Counted from the first letter of the stretch, positions 26,501 to 32,967 are shown. The stretch: DNA of 32,967 bases from Lapillicoccus sp. (GCF_025353065.1 NZ_JANXRJ010000318.1:1-32967), one strand, 5' to 3'. Program-made: numbers and translations. Notes: a model not told the origin generated them from the sequence alone.

Positions 26501-27829
26501 CCCGGCTTCGTCGTCGACATCGGCGGCGTGCTCCATCTCTCCCTCATGCGCTCGTGCACCGGCTGGCCCTCGGGCGTCTGGATCGACCCGCCCGCGCGGA
26601 CCACCCCGGACGGCAGCGGGTTCCAGCTGCAGCACTGGACCCACCGCTTCGACTACGCGCTCGTCTCCGGCGAGGGCGACTGGCGCGCGGCCGATGTCGT
26701 GCGGCGAGGGCAGGGCTTCAACCACCTGCTTCGCGCCGTCACCCACAACGGCACGGGGACCGCGTCCGGTGACCAGAGCTTCGTCACCGTCGAGCCCTCG
26801 ACCGTCGCGCTGAGCGCGATGAAGGCGACGGGCAACCCGCTCGCCCAGGGCCAGCTCGGGGAGTCCCGACCGCGGGAGCGGATCACGATGCGGCTCTACG
26901 AGACGAGCGGACTCGCTACGGAGGCAACGGTGTCGGGCTTCGTCCCGTTTGCCGACGCCGCACGCACCGACCTGGTCGAGTCACGGATCGCGCCGCTGAC
27001 CAGCGACGACGGGACCGTGCGCGTCCCGGTCACCGGGTCGGAGATCATCACCGTGACGGCACACCCGGACACCTCGGCGGTCGAGGTCGCCACAGTCGAC
27101 GCCGCCGAGCCGCAGCCCCAGGTGCAGGGACCTGTGGAGTACAGCCGCTACTGGCTGCACAACCGGGGCGTCGCGCCCACCGGCGCGCACCCGGTCTCGG
27201 TGCACCTCCATGGCCCGAGCCGCGCCGACGGGCCGACGACGCTGCGCGCCACCGTCTCCTCCGACCTCACCAAGGAGACCGCGACGGGCGAGCTGCGCCT
27301 CGACGTGCCCGCTGGCTGGACCGCGGAGCCGGCGTCCGCGGCATACGACATCCAGCCGGGCGGGATGGCCACGACCGAGATCGTCGTCACCCCGCCGGCG
27401 GGAGGGTCGGGCACGCACCTGCTGCGCGCCGGCATCGTCGACCCCGCCGGAGCGCGCTCCGAGGACGTCCTCGCGGTGCGGCTCGGCGGCGAGGCGGCCG
27501 CACCGGTCCTCACCGCCACCCTGCACACCGGCGAGCTGCGGCTCGCCGCCGGCGACACGGGCACCATCCCGGTGGAGCTGGCCAGCACGGCGCACGGCCT
27601 CGTCAACGCCGAGGTGCAGGTGCTCACGCCCTACGGCATCTGGGAGGCCACACCGGTCTGGACGACGCGCGTCGAGGTCGCCGGTCCCGGCTCCGTGGTT
27701 CACGAGCTCTCCGTCCCCGTGCCCCGGTATGCCGACCCGGGCACCTACTGGGTGCTGGTCAAGGTGATGGGCGCCGGCGAGATCGTCTACTCCCCCGCCA
27801 TCCCGTTCGTGGTCACGGCCGGCTCGTGA
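23519..27829 (+). CDS. GH38 alpha-mannosidase, unusually long (1436 residues)
   Basis: Retaining, metal-dependent alpha-mannosidase acting on the non-reducing ends of mannosides. Residues 1-115 form an extra beta-rich N-terminal part. The catalytic domain begins with the metal motif HFHYDPVWW (His at about 120, Asp at about 124). The nucleophile Asp is at about 251 in QLDVFGHDPQFP. WNEPNSNLTGAE and the HHDGITGSESDQ motif (about 478-489) follow, then middle and C-terminal beta-sandwich domains. The last 220 residues (VPAGWTAEPASAAYDIQPGG, VTPPAGGSGTHLLRAGIVDP) resemble an NEW3-type domain. GH38 proteins are commonly near 1000 residues, so the extra ends are notable. No signal peptide is seen, implying that imported mannosides are cut in the cytoplasm. 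GTG 23519 is preceded by GAGAGGA about 8 nt upstream; a TTG at 23468 is less likely. The stop overlaps the next start. Confidence 0.92.
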   Translation: MIVTALEGTDLFIGTEVAPRQVVRVHVSDIAREEGAAPPRIEVVGDGVTTSEPGSPVAQGSSEQTLEIGITVDPSAAPVGSSVAVRVMVDGTPALYADGSPAESAIDIAEPGWTMHMVSHFHYDPVWWNTQAAYTSEWDVLDFDGSPRGDFQQSGFTLVQAHLELARQDPDYSFVLAEVDYLKPYWDLYPEDRATLRRLMDEERLELMGGTWNEPNSNLTGAELTIRNAIYGIGFQRDILGGDPQTAWQLDVFGHDPQFPGIMADAGLTSSSWARGPFHQWGPMLSAPGGEAGDATVMQFPAEFEWLSPSGRGVLTAYMANHYSSGWDMDSAPTLEAAMAAAYKVFSGLKPVAATRNVLLPVGTDYTPPNRWVTRIHREWNERYVWPRFRCALPRHFFAAVRAELAERGIEASPQSRDMNPIYTGKDVSYIDTKQAQREAEVVLADAEKWATIASLHGAAYPDDLLDKAWRQLIYGAHHDGITGSESDQVYLDLLAGWREARDLAHEAHAGATDFLAGLVGVETRGWALTVFNALSWSRTDVLTVTADLSAIPTTGLRLRDLTGDEVPFVLEHASRAGDGSLGEVTLRLLASDVPSVGHRTWVLEPADTLPDGSTWQAAGGEEISTEAYRVRVDPARGGALSEVTELATGRSLLADGSVGNELVVYDEYSAHPEFQEGPWHLVPSGTSVAAGASAATSVVIEQSSLGWRLVVTGTVGPARYTQRTSLWHGVDRVDFTTWVDEWTGSDQLLRVRFPMPIEGALPVCEVADAVIGRGFGFPDVDVADAPWTLDNPAYTWFGLSAAATVRVSDPAAPGTVRTHAIGVADIVVPVEERGAELAKELVVALVRLGVTATTSSAAGPRYGLLDVDSNLPDFRVAIGSAADNPFTAAVLERAGEAYAAEVSAQLSATGRARVWVPGATPLRDVWVPNTDLTAAGALPVLVIAGADDASLHAELSAVVAELASGSLTVSQPAAFHPSGGFDDRTVAILNRGMPGFVVDIGGVLHLSLMRSCTGWPSGVWIDPPARTTPDGSGFQLQHWTHRFDYALVSGEGDWRAADVVRRGQGFNHLLRAVTHNGTGTASGDQSFVTVEPSTVALSAMKATGNPLAQGQLGESRPRERITMRLYETSGLATEATVSGFVPFADAARTDLVESRIAPLTSDDGTVRVPVTGSEIITVTAHPDTSAVEVATVDAAEPQPQVQGPVEYSRYWLHNRGVAPTGAHPVSVHLHGPSRADGPTTLRATVSSDLTKETATGELRLDVPAGWTAEPASAAYDIQPGGMATTEIVVTPPAGGSGTHLLRAGIVDPAGARSEDVLAVRLGGEAAAPVLTATLHTGELRLAAGDTGTIPVELASTAHGLVNAEVQVLTPYGIWEATPVWTTRVEVAGPGSVVHELSVPVPRYADPGTYWVLVKVMGAGEIVYSPAIPFVVTAGS

Positions 27830-28473
27830 CGACGGCGGCGCTCGACCGGTCCCCGCACGACCATCACGATCACCTTCACGATCACGACGGTCCGGCCGCC
27901 TGGGTCGGCGATCGCCGGGTCGAGGTGGCCGAGGTGGACGCCGAGGTGACCCGGCTCCGCGAGGGTCCCCGTGCGGCACTTCTGCCGGTGGCCGAGTCGG
28001 CTGAAGGGCGGCAGCTGCGGAGGTGGGTGACCCAGACCCTCGTGGCCCGAGCGGTGCTCGAGCGGGAGGCGGGGCTGCGTGGCCTCGGCGACGGGCCGCC
28101 TACTGCCGTGGTGCTTCCCGACCGGTTGGCGGCGACGACGCTCGGAGGCGTGCTGGCCAGCGTGCTGCGCAGCAGCGGGCCCGCGCGGGCCGTCTACGCC
28201 GACGTCACACTCGGGTCTGCGGTCACCACGACCGAGGCCCTCGCCTACCTCGAGCGCTCGACTTCGGCCGCTCCCGGGCAGCTGGTCGCACCGACCGACC
28301 CCCAGCTGGCCGACGCCCAGCTGGCCGAAGCCAGTGCCCGGCTCACCGCCGCCCGCGCCCGGCAGGTCTTCCTCGACTGGTTCTCCGCCCGCACCACCGA
28401 GCTCGTCCGTCTCGAGCCCGGTCACGAGCACCCCGGCGACCCGCACCAGCCGGACGCCACCCACCGGCACTGA
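27826..28473 (+). CDS. His-rich protein coupled to the GH38 mannosidase, function unknown
   Basis: 215 residues. The N-terminus has HDHHDHLHDHDG (residues 11-22) and the C-terminus GHEHPGDPHQPDATHRH, so both ends could bind metal. The middle, WVGDRRVEVAEVDAEVTRLR followed by EGRQLRRWVTQTLVARAVLEREA, loosely recalls the N-terminal helical part of SurA/PpiC-like chaperones. I recall similar proteins beside GH38-type genes in other actinobacteria, sometimes labelled malonyl-CoA-ACP transacylase (DUF7158-like), but no transacylase motif is seen. It has no signal peptide or membrane helix. GTG 27826 lies inside the GH38 stop (GTGA), so the two proteins should be made together. A role in metal delivery or folding of the metal-dependent mannosidase is a hypothesis. 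Confidence 0.75.
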   Translation: MTTAALDRSPHDHHDHLHDHDGPAAWVGDRRVEVAEVDAEVTRLREGPRAALLPVAESAEGRQLRRWVTQTLVARAVLEREAGLRGLGDGPPTAVVLPDRLAATTLGGVLASVLRSSGPARAVYADVTLGSAVTTTEALAYLERSTSAAPGQLVAPTDPQLADAQLAEASARLTAARARQVFLDWFSARTTELVRLEPGHEHPGDPHQPDATHRH

Positions 28474-28523
28474 CGACCCACCCCTGCGCGCCCCGAGACT
28501 CGACGACGAGAGAGACCCGACCC

Positions 28524-29740
28524 ATGCGCCCGACCCGACTCACGCTCACCCTCGTCGCCGCTCTGGCCGTGACCCTCCCCGCCGGATCGGTGGTGCTCTC
28601 GGCACCCGCGTCGGCGGAGACGGCCTCGTCCGCAGTGCCCACCCTCACCCCGGCCCAGAACACGGCGGCCACCCGTGCCGAGGCGACCTACGCCGCGCTC
28701 CAGCGCTACTTCGCCGTCGGCGACGGCACCGGCCTCGTCCGCGAGCAGTTCCCGGTCGCGGTCGGCGACAACCCCTACTCCTACGAGTGGCCGTTCTCCC
28801 AGGTCCACGTCGCTGCCCTCGACCTCACCGGTATGCGGGGGCACGCGGCGCGGCCCACCAGGGCGAGCTGACGGTGCGCAAGGCCGGCCAGGAGCAGTAG
28901 TGGAACGCGGCCGGCGGCACGACGGGCAAGCCCGGCTACGCCTCGGGCGTCCTGCCCCCGAACGGCACGGGCGGCGACTTCTTCTACGACGACAACGAGT
29001 GGGTCGGGCTGGCCGACATGCAGACCTTCCTCGCGAGCGACGACGCGGCCTCGCTGCGCCGGGCCAAGCAGATCTTCCGGCTCGTCGTCTCCGGCTGGGA
29101 CACCGACCCAACGCACGCCAAGCCCGGCGGCGTGTTCTGGACCCAGGCGACCTGGAACACGGACCGCAACACGGTCAGCAACATGCCCGGGGCCGAGCTC
29201 GGCCTGCGGCTCTACCAGGTGACGCACGACCCGTACTACCTCTCGTGGGCCACCAAGATGTACGACTGGACCAACCGCTGGCTCCAGCGTCCCGACGGCC
29301 TGTACGCCGATCACCTGGCCCTCGACGGGACGGTCGAACCCACGGTCTGGTCCTACAACCAGGGCGTGCCGGTCGGGGCCAACGTGCTGTTCCACGAGAT
29401 CACTCACGACCCGAAGTACCTCGTCGAGGCCCAGCGGATCGCGACCGCGTCGATGAGCTACTTCGTGAGCCAGGGACGACTGGACTCCCAACCGGCGCCG
29501 TTCAACGCGATCTTCTTCAAGAACCTGCTGATGCTCGACGCGGCGACGGGCAGCACGCAGCACCGCCGGGCGATGGCCGACTACGCGGAGCGGATGTGGC
29601 GCACCGTGCGCGACCCGGCGACCGGGCTGTTCAGCTTCTCGGATCCGCAGGGGACCACCCAGGCGATCGAGCAGGCCGCGATGGCCCAGATCTACGCCGT
29701 CCTCGCCTGGTCACCCAGCCGGTGGAACATCCTCTACTGA
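28524..29740 (+). pseudogene. secreted GH76-type alpha-mannanase, broken by a frameshift and an amber codon
   Basis: It would encode about 405 residues. A Sec signal peptide (MRPTRLTLTLVAALAVTLPAG, ending near PASA) is followed by ATRAEATYAALQRYFAVGDG, YSYEWPFSQVHVAALDLTGM, then the frame breaks. One missing base near 28835, after GGTATGC, moves the reading to GARGAAHQGELTVRKAGQEQ, which ends in TAG (28898-28900) directly before WNAAGGTTGKPGYASG. Relatives usually have Tyr there. The remainder is intact: DFFYDDNEWVGLA carries the Asp pair that is catalytic in GH76, then VFWTQATWNTDRNT, WSYNQGVPVGANVLF and AIEQAAMAQIYAVLAW. GH76 enzymes cut alpha-1,6-mannan backbones outside the cell. Two separate lesions make a simple read error less likely. 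It lies 50 nt after the His-rich gene in the same operon. Confidence 0.85.
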
Positions 29741-29778
29741 CGCCCAGCCCTGGCCGCCGGCGTGAGGCATCTTCGTGT

Positions 29779-29816
29779 TATTTTGTAGCATGCCAAAGAG
29801 GAACCAGCCGTCATGA
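29779..29816 (+). promoter_or_regulatory. AT-rich promoter region with an 8-codon leader frame
   Basis: TATTTT (29779-29784) or the TAGCAT just after it could be a -10. ATG 29790 opens MPKRNQPS, whose TGA (29814-29816) overlaps the ATG (29813) of the membrane protein. AGAGG lies within the leader frame, about 11 nt before 29813. Leader translation could therefore couple to the downstream gene. Whether the leader is translated is not known. Confidence 0.35.
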
Positions 29817-30775
29817 TCGCGACCATCGTCGACGCTCAGGCAACGACGTCCGTGTCTTCGGTCGGCATCGAACTGCCCTCGTGGACAGTGGCGCTCCTGT
29901 TCGTCCTCGTCTTCACGGTCATCATGTTTGCGGGCTACCGCGAGCGAGAACGGACAGCTGATCACGAGCTGCAGCGGTTGGGGCAGAAGCTCAAGCTGTC
30001 CGACCCGGGAAGCGACTGGACTCGCCTGGTGGCACGTCAGACCCGACGGAGCTCGGGGCGGGTCATCGGGCTCTACGTCGCCTTCCTCGGTTCGCTTCCC
30101 CTCATCTACTGGAGCGCGTACGCCAAGGATCGCTCAGGGCCCTGGCCGTGGTGGCCGATGCTTTTGCCCGTGAGCGGCGCGCTGGGTACGGCTGCCGGGC
30201 ATCTTCTCCCCGTGGCGCTTGCTGCTCCGGCCGCCCCGGTAGCAGCGGTCCGCCGAAGGCAGCTGACCGACGACGTCATGCCCTGGGAGGTGATCATGGC
30301 AGCGGTATCGACGGTGCTTCCGCTGGCGGCAGTGATCATCGCAGCGATCGACGTCACGGAGGGGACGAACGCGCCCATGGCCGCCGTGATCGTGGCCCTG
30401 GCCGGCGCGCTCTCGCTCGCCCTGATCGCCGTGCTGTGCTGGGTCGTCCGCCGGGTACTTCGTCAACCGGTCACCGCGACAACGGATGCCGGGCTCGAAT
30501 GGGGCGAAGTGCTACGCAGCCAGCTACTGCGCGATCAGCTGGTTGCCGTGACCTTCGTCTCCGCCGGGGGCGGTGGGTCAGTCCTGCTGTGGGGCCTCAC
30601 CAGAGGGATGCGCGGACTTCCGGACTGGGGCAACGACGCCGCCGTGATCGTGGCAGCAGCGTGCGTGATCGCCATCATGGGCGTGCTCGTCGCCGGTCTG
30701 GCCGACCGCCGCTTCGCCTGGGTCCGAACGCACATCGTCACGGGGCAGCGCGGCTTCACGGGGCAGCACGGGTGA
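29813..30775 (+). CDS. multi-spanning membrane protein, function unknown
   Basis: 320 residues that I cannot assign to a family. About seven hydrophobic helices are seen: roughly residues 22-42, 83-103, 112-140, 158-183, 188-213, 243-262 and 274-298. Between the first and second is a charged cytoplasmic-looking stretch (RERERTADHELQRLGQKLK). The gene is coupled to a YtrA-type GntR regulator downstream by a GTGA overlap. YtrA-type regulators usually control ABC transporters or other membrane proteins that respond to cell-envelope stress, so an envelope role is possible. No ATPase motif is present. Codon use is somewhat less GC-biased at third positions than in the mannoside genes. Confidence 0.75.
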   Translation: MIATIVDAQATTSVSSVGIELPSWTVALLFVLVFTVIMFAGYRERERTADHELQRLGQKLKLSDPGSDWTRLVARQTRRSSGRVIGLYVAFLGSLPLIYWSAYAKDRSGPWPWWPMLLPVSGALGTAAGHLLPVALAAPAAPVAAVRRRQLTDDVMPWEVIMAAVSTVLPLAAVIIAAIDVTEGTNAPMAAVIVALAGALSLALIAVLCWVVRRVLRQPVTATTDAGLEWGEVLRSQLLRDQLVAVTFVSAGGGGSVLLWGLTRGMRGLPDWGNDAAVIVAAACVIAIMGVLVAGLADRRFAWVRTHIVTGQRGFTGQHG

Positions 30776-31155
30776 ACATCACGATCAGCCCGGGGGCTTC
30801 GTCAGCACCCTATGAACAGATCCACGACCAGGTCGTCGACGGGATCCGTGCCGGGGCCCTGCTCCCGGGGACGCGGCTGCCGACCGTGCGCCAGCTGGCC
30901 GCCGACCTGGGGCTGGCGACCAACACCGTGGCCAAGGCCTACCGCCGCCTCGAGACGGAGGGCCATGTGGTCACCCTGGGCCGCAATGGCACCGTCGTCC
31001 CTTCCCCGCCGCCGGAGGCTGCATCGGACCGGAGCACCACGACGGACGAGATCAACGCCGCGGCGATTCTTCTGGCCCGCGCGGCGCAGCGGGCCGGTGT
31101 CGGTCTGCCGCCCGCCATCGCGGCGCTGCGTCGCGCGTGGCAACCACAGCACTGA
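30772..31155 (+). CDS. GntR-family regulator, YtrA subfamily
   Basis: 127 residues. The winged helix is at about residues 10-75: PYEQIHDQVVDGIRAGALLPG, then TRLPTVRQLAADLGLATNTV and AKAYRRLETEGHVVTLGRNG, followed by a short C-terminal helical tail. That short tail, without a large ligand domain, marks the YtrA subfamily. It probably represses its own operon with the membrane protein, from the region before 29813. GTG 30772 overlaps the stop of the membrane protein. It converges on the toxin gene, whose stop is 8 nt away. Confidence 0.9.
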   Translation: MNITISPGASSAPYEQIHDQVVDGIRAGALLPGTRLPTVRQLAADLGLATNTVAKAYRRLETEGHVVTLGRNGTVVPSPPPEAASDRSTTTDEINAAAILLARAAQRAGVGLPPAIAALRRAWQPQH

Positions 31156-31162
31156 CACCAGC

Positions 31163-31540
31163 TCAGGGCCGACGCACGTCGACCAGGTCCTTGATGATCT
31201 CGAAGTCTGCGAGGTTGTGGGTCAACAACGGCACTCCTTCGACCTCTGCCGTTGCGGCGATGGCCAAGTCGATCTGGCGCCTTCGCGGCTTTCCGCCACG
31301 TTGGGCGACGGCTGCAGCCAGACGGCCCCAGGCGCGCGCCGTCTCTACGGTGATCGGCAGCGGGTCGAAGGCTGCCTCCACCGCGGCCAGTCGGTCGACT
31401 CGCCGCGCCCGCTCGTCCTCATGAGCGGCGACGAGGACTCCGAAGTGCAGCTCGGTGATCGACGCCACGCTGATGGCCGCTTCGACGTCGATCGGGACGT
31501 CCTCACCGATCAGCACGGAGGTGTCCAGCAGGACCCTCAT
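31163..31540 (-). CDS. vapC: PIN-domain toxin, VapC type
   Basis: 125 residues. PIN-domain ribonuclease, the toxin of a type II pair. The four acidic positions are visible: LLDTSVLIGED at the N-terminus, Glu in ASITELHFGV, Asp in RRRQIDLAIAATAE, and the last near THNLADFEII. VapC proteins cut specific RNAs, often tRNAs, with Mg2+. Its ATG overlaps the antitoxin stop (ATGA, 31537-31540), so it is made after the antitoxin. It converges on the GntR gene. Confidence 0.9.
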   Translation of the reverse strand: MRVLLDTSVLIGEDVPIDVEAAISVASITELHFGVLVAAHEDERARRVDRLAAVEAAFDPLPITVETARAWGRLAAAVAQRGGKPRRRQIDLAIAATAEVEGVPLLTHNLADFEIIKDLVDVRRP

Positions 31541-31782
31541 GAGTGGAACGGGTCGACCAGGTGTGCATCAAGGCGTGCGAGGTCTGTCTCCAGATCACGC
31601 GGCGCGGGACCTCGCCACACCTGGGACAAGGCTGGGCCGGCCACCCATCGATGTTTGCGAACCGGGGACAGCTCGGCGACAGGCCTGCCCGAGACGGTCA
31701 CGATGAGGCTCTCACCCGCCTCGACGCGGCGCAGCACGTCGGCCACCTCATTGCGCAACGTCTTCTGAGGGATCGACTTCAT
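31537..31782 (-). CDS. Phd/YefM-family antitoxin
   Basis: 81 residues. The N-terminal DNA-binding fold KSIPQKTLRNEVADVLRRVEAGESLIVTVSGRPVAELSPV shows the Phd/YefM pattern in its parts (LRNEVADVL, GRPVAELSPV). The C-terminal part (DLARLDAHLVDPFH) should wrap the toxin. It is first in the operon with the PIN toxin. The palindrome at 31792-31807, directly before the start, is the likely autoregulatory site. TACCTT ends 6 nt before ATG 31782, so the message may be leaderless, although GGGTGG could also serve as a weak ribosome site. Confidence 0.9.
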   Translation of the reverse strand: MKSIPQKTLRNEVADVLRRVEAGESLIVTVSGRPVAELSPVRKHRWVAGPALSQVWRGPAPRDLETDLARLDAHLVDPFHS

Positions 31783-31807
31783 CCACCCAAGGTAGCAGTT
31801 CTGCTAC
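31783..31807 (-). promoter_or_regulatory. toxin-antitoxin operator and -10 element
   Basis: GTAGCAG (31792-31798) and CTGCTAC (31801-31807) are perfect inverted arms with a 2-bp centre. On the minus strand TACCTT (31794-31789) overlaps the proximal arm and ends 6 nt before the antitoxin ATG. Binding of the antitoxin here would block RNA polymerase. Confidence 0.65.
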
Positions 31808-31902
31808 TGCGGGCCATCAACAGGAGAATCGGGGTAGCCGGTCGACATCGGCCCTGGCCTGCCACCTTTGCCGCGGCGGCTACCGCCATGACCCGTTCCG
31901 GG

Positions 31903-32531
31903 TCAGCGGAGTAGGGGCAGCCGGGCGACGTCGGCTCCGAGAAAGCGCTGTTCCTCCTCGGTCGGCTGAGCCCGACCGGTCGCGACACACCCCCACCGCG
32001 TGCTGCTCCATGCGTCGGGCGCAGGACGTCCGAGCAGATGGTCCAGGGTGGCGCGGGTGACCACGAGGGGCTCGAGCTGTGGGCCGACCCGGTCGAGATG
32101 AGCGGTCATGTCCAGGTGGTGGATCGTGGCCTCGACCACGAGCGTCCCGACCAGATCGGCCACGCTGAGGACGTGCCCTTGGGTCGCGACCAGATCAGTC
32201 GGTGCAGCCCGTCCGGCCATGGTGACGACAGCCGCGGCCGTCTCGACAAAAGCGGCCGTCAGGTGGTCCAGGCGCCACTGGCTGGCCATCGGGCGGCTCG
32301 CCCGAATGCCGCGAGAGTCGGGGTCGGATGCGCCCGGCGAATCGCGCTAATACGTCATCGCGGTTCGATCGGCTGGTCCCGAAGCAGGGTCGTGAGCGCG
32401 ACCAGCGCACGTTGCGTATCGCCGAGGAGGTGGAAGACCGGGTCCCGGACGGTCCAGCCGACGCACGCGGTCGGCCGCCAGGACTCGGCTTCGTCAAGAG
32501 ATGCGGCTGACCCCTCAGCCTGAGGCGGCCG
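31903..32531 (-). pseudogene. mycothiol-dependent maleylpyruvate isomerase-type (DinB-fold) protein, decayed
   Basis: Read leftward, the N-terminal part SLDEAESWRPTACVGWTVRD, HLLGDTQRALVAL is in one frame and ends at a TGA (32355-32357) after LLRDQPIEPR. One missing base there restores PAMTY, then TAG at the Trp position, then RDSPGASDPDSRGIRASRP leading into MASQWRLDHLTAAF, VATQGHVLSVADL, VVEATIHHLDMTAHL and a normal end at 31903. So one frameshift and one amber codon are needed to explain it. The family has a DinB-like metal site (His in HLLGD and IHHLD). The start is unclear: the open frame continues from the HIT-like gene without a stop between them, so a junction or lost start is likely. 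Confidence 0.75.
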
Positions 32532-32967
32532 GGCCAACGGCCCGCCGATCGAGGTCACGAGCCGCTCGACGACCGCGCGCACGTTGGCCTGCTGGACCGC
32601 GACGGGGATCGGGGGCAGGAAGTCGTCCCACAACGCCATGCAGGTGCCGCGGAGCTGCGGCATACGGGCGGGTCGGGCTACGCGTGAAGAGATACCGAGG
32701 CGAATAGGTGCAGGTGCGCGCCGCCATCACCCCACTGGCTGATGTGAACCCGACCGACGCTCGGGAGCGCCTCGATGGCGGCCCCGAGATGCACCATGAG
32801 TGGACCCAGATGCTGGGCGAGAGGGTCGGGCAGATCGGTCAGGTCGTGGTGCGCGATCGGTTGCAGCATGACGAGCAGCGGTGCGCCGCTGGGCTCGAGG
32901 ACCGACAGCCGCCAATCGTCGTCCTCCCACACCAGCCCCTCCGGAGATCGGCCGGGGTCGGCGCAGG
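32532..32967 (-). pseudogene. HIT-like protein, frameshifted, 5' end beyond the window
   Basis: From the right edge the frame reads CADPGRSPEGLVWEDDDWRL, then LVMLQPIAHHDLTDLPDPL and GRVHISQWGDGGAHLHLF, matching actinobacterial HIT-superfamily proteins (nucleotide hydrolase or transferase type). It then ends at a TAG (32678-32680) after ASVSLHA. One missing base near 32700 gives RVARPARMPQLRGTCMALWD followed by DFLPPIPVAVQQANVRAVVE, the family's usual C-terminal part. The histidine triad HLHL lies just before the break. That second part runs without a stop into the isomerase-type gene. Boundaries at the left are approximate. Confidence 0.7.

Noticed and set aside
23816-26746. A 976-codon open frame on the minus strand inside the GH38 gene
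   Set aside because: It lies wholly antisense to a recognisable enzyme, its product is Gly/Arg/Val-rich with no family features, and long antisense frames are expected in GC-rich coding DNA.
27826-28473. Malonyl-CoA-ACP transacylase annotation for the His-rich protein
   Set aside because: No GHSxG nucleophile motif or transacylase fold features are visible.
4721-32400. TAG read as an amino acid in this organism
   Set aside because: TAG is the normal end of intact genes such as guaB1 and nucS, and two of the three genes with an internal TAG also carry frameshifts.

Overview
The window is GC-rich DNA (roughly 70% G+C, judged by eye) from an actinobacterium. Several genes point that way: NucS (the actinobacterial/archaeal mismatch endonuclease), a GuaB1-type IMPDH relative, a two-domain 3-hydroxyacyl-CoA dehydrogenase with Ccr and a MeaA-type mutase (ethylmalonyl-CoA pathway), a MurA with Asp in place of the catalytic Cys, and the order murA / PduO-type adenosyltransferase / DUF2550 / atpC, which also occurs in mycobacteria. 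A family such as Intrasporangiaceae (Micrococcales) would fit, but that is inference. No rRNA, tRNA, insertion sequence or CRISPR array was seen.

Left part (1-17.6 kb): mostly short, often single-gene units of core or semi-core metabolism. In order: ccr (5' end cut by the window edge), a GNAT acetyltransferase, guaB1, an alpha/beta hydrolase, a small CxxC protein, a broken AbiEi-like/DUF559-like gene, the fused 3-hydroxyacyl-CoA dehydrogenase, nucS, a DUF4279-like protein, a second GNAT, a PPOX-family protein, a gamma-glutamyltransferase, the MeaA-type mutase, a STAS protein, murA, the cobalamin adenosyltransferase (which makes the cofactor the mutase needs), DUF2550 and atpC. Ten start codons in the window lie 6-7 nt after a -10-like hexamer and most lack a Shine-Dalgarno sequence, which suggests leaderless transcription. 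Genes inside operons (atpC, the ROK regulator, the aldo/keto reductase) do have a Shine-Dalgarno sequence.

Middle part (17.7-29.7 kb): a catabolic locus probably for alpha-mannosides. A ROK regulator and an aldo/keto reductase are read leftward. A sugar ABC transporter (lipoprotein plus two permeases, no ATPase), a 1436-residue GH38 alpha-mannosidase, a small His-rich protein translationally coupled to it, and a secreted GH76 alpha-mannanase broken by a frameshift and an amber codon are read rightward. The locus lies where atpD would be expected, so atpC appears cut off from the rest of the ATP synthase operon.

Right part (29.8-33 kb): a membrane protein coupled to a YtrA-type GntR regulator, a VapBC-type toxin-antitoxin pair with a clear palindromic operator, then two decayed neighbours (a mycothiol-dependent isomerase-type protein and a HIT-like protein) at the window edge.

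Non-coding structure is rich: tandem palindromic repeats at 11.73-11.84 kb and 15.96-16.08 kb, an 18-bp perfect palindrome before nucS, several terminator-like hairpins, and a strongly over-used 7-mer GTATGCC/GGCATAC throughout. Four gene breaks look like single-base deletions and three are amber codons, so either true decay or base-calling error should be kept in mind.
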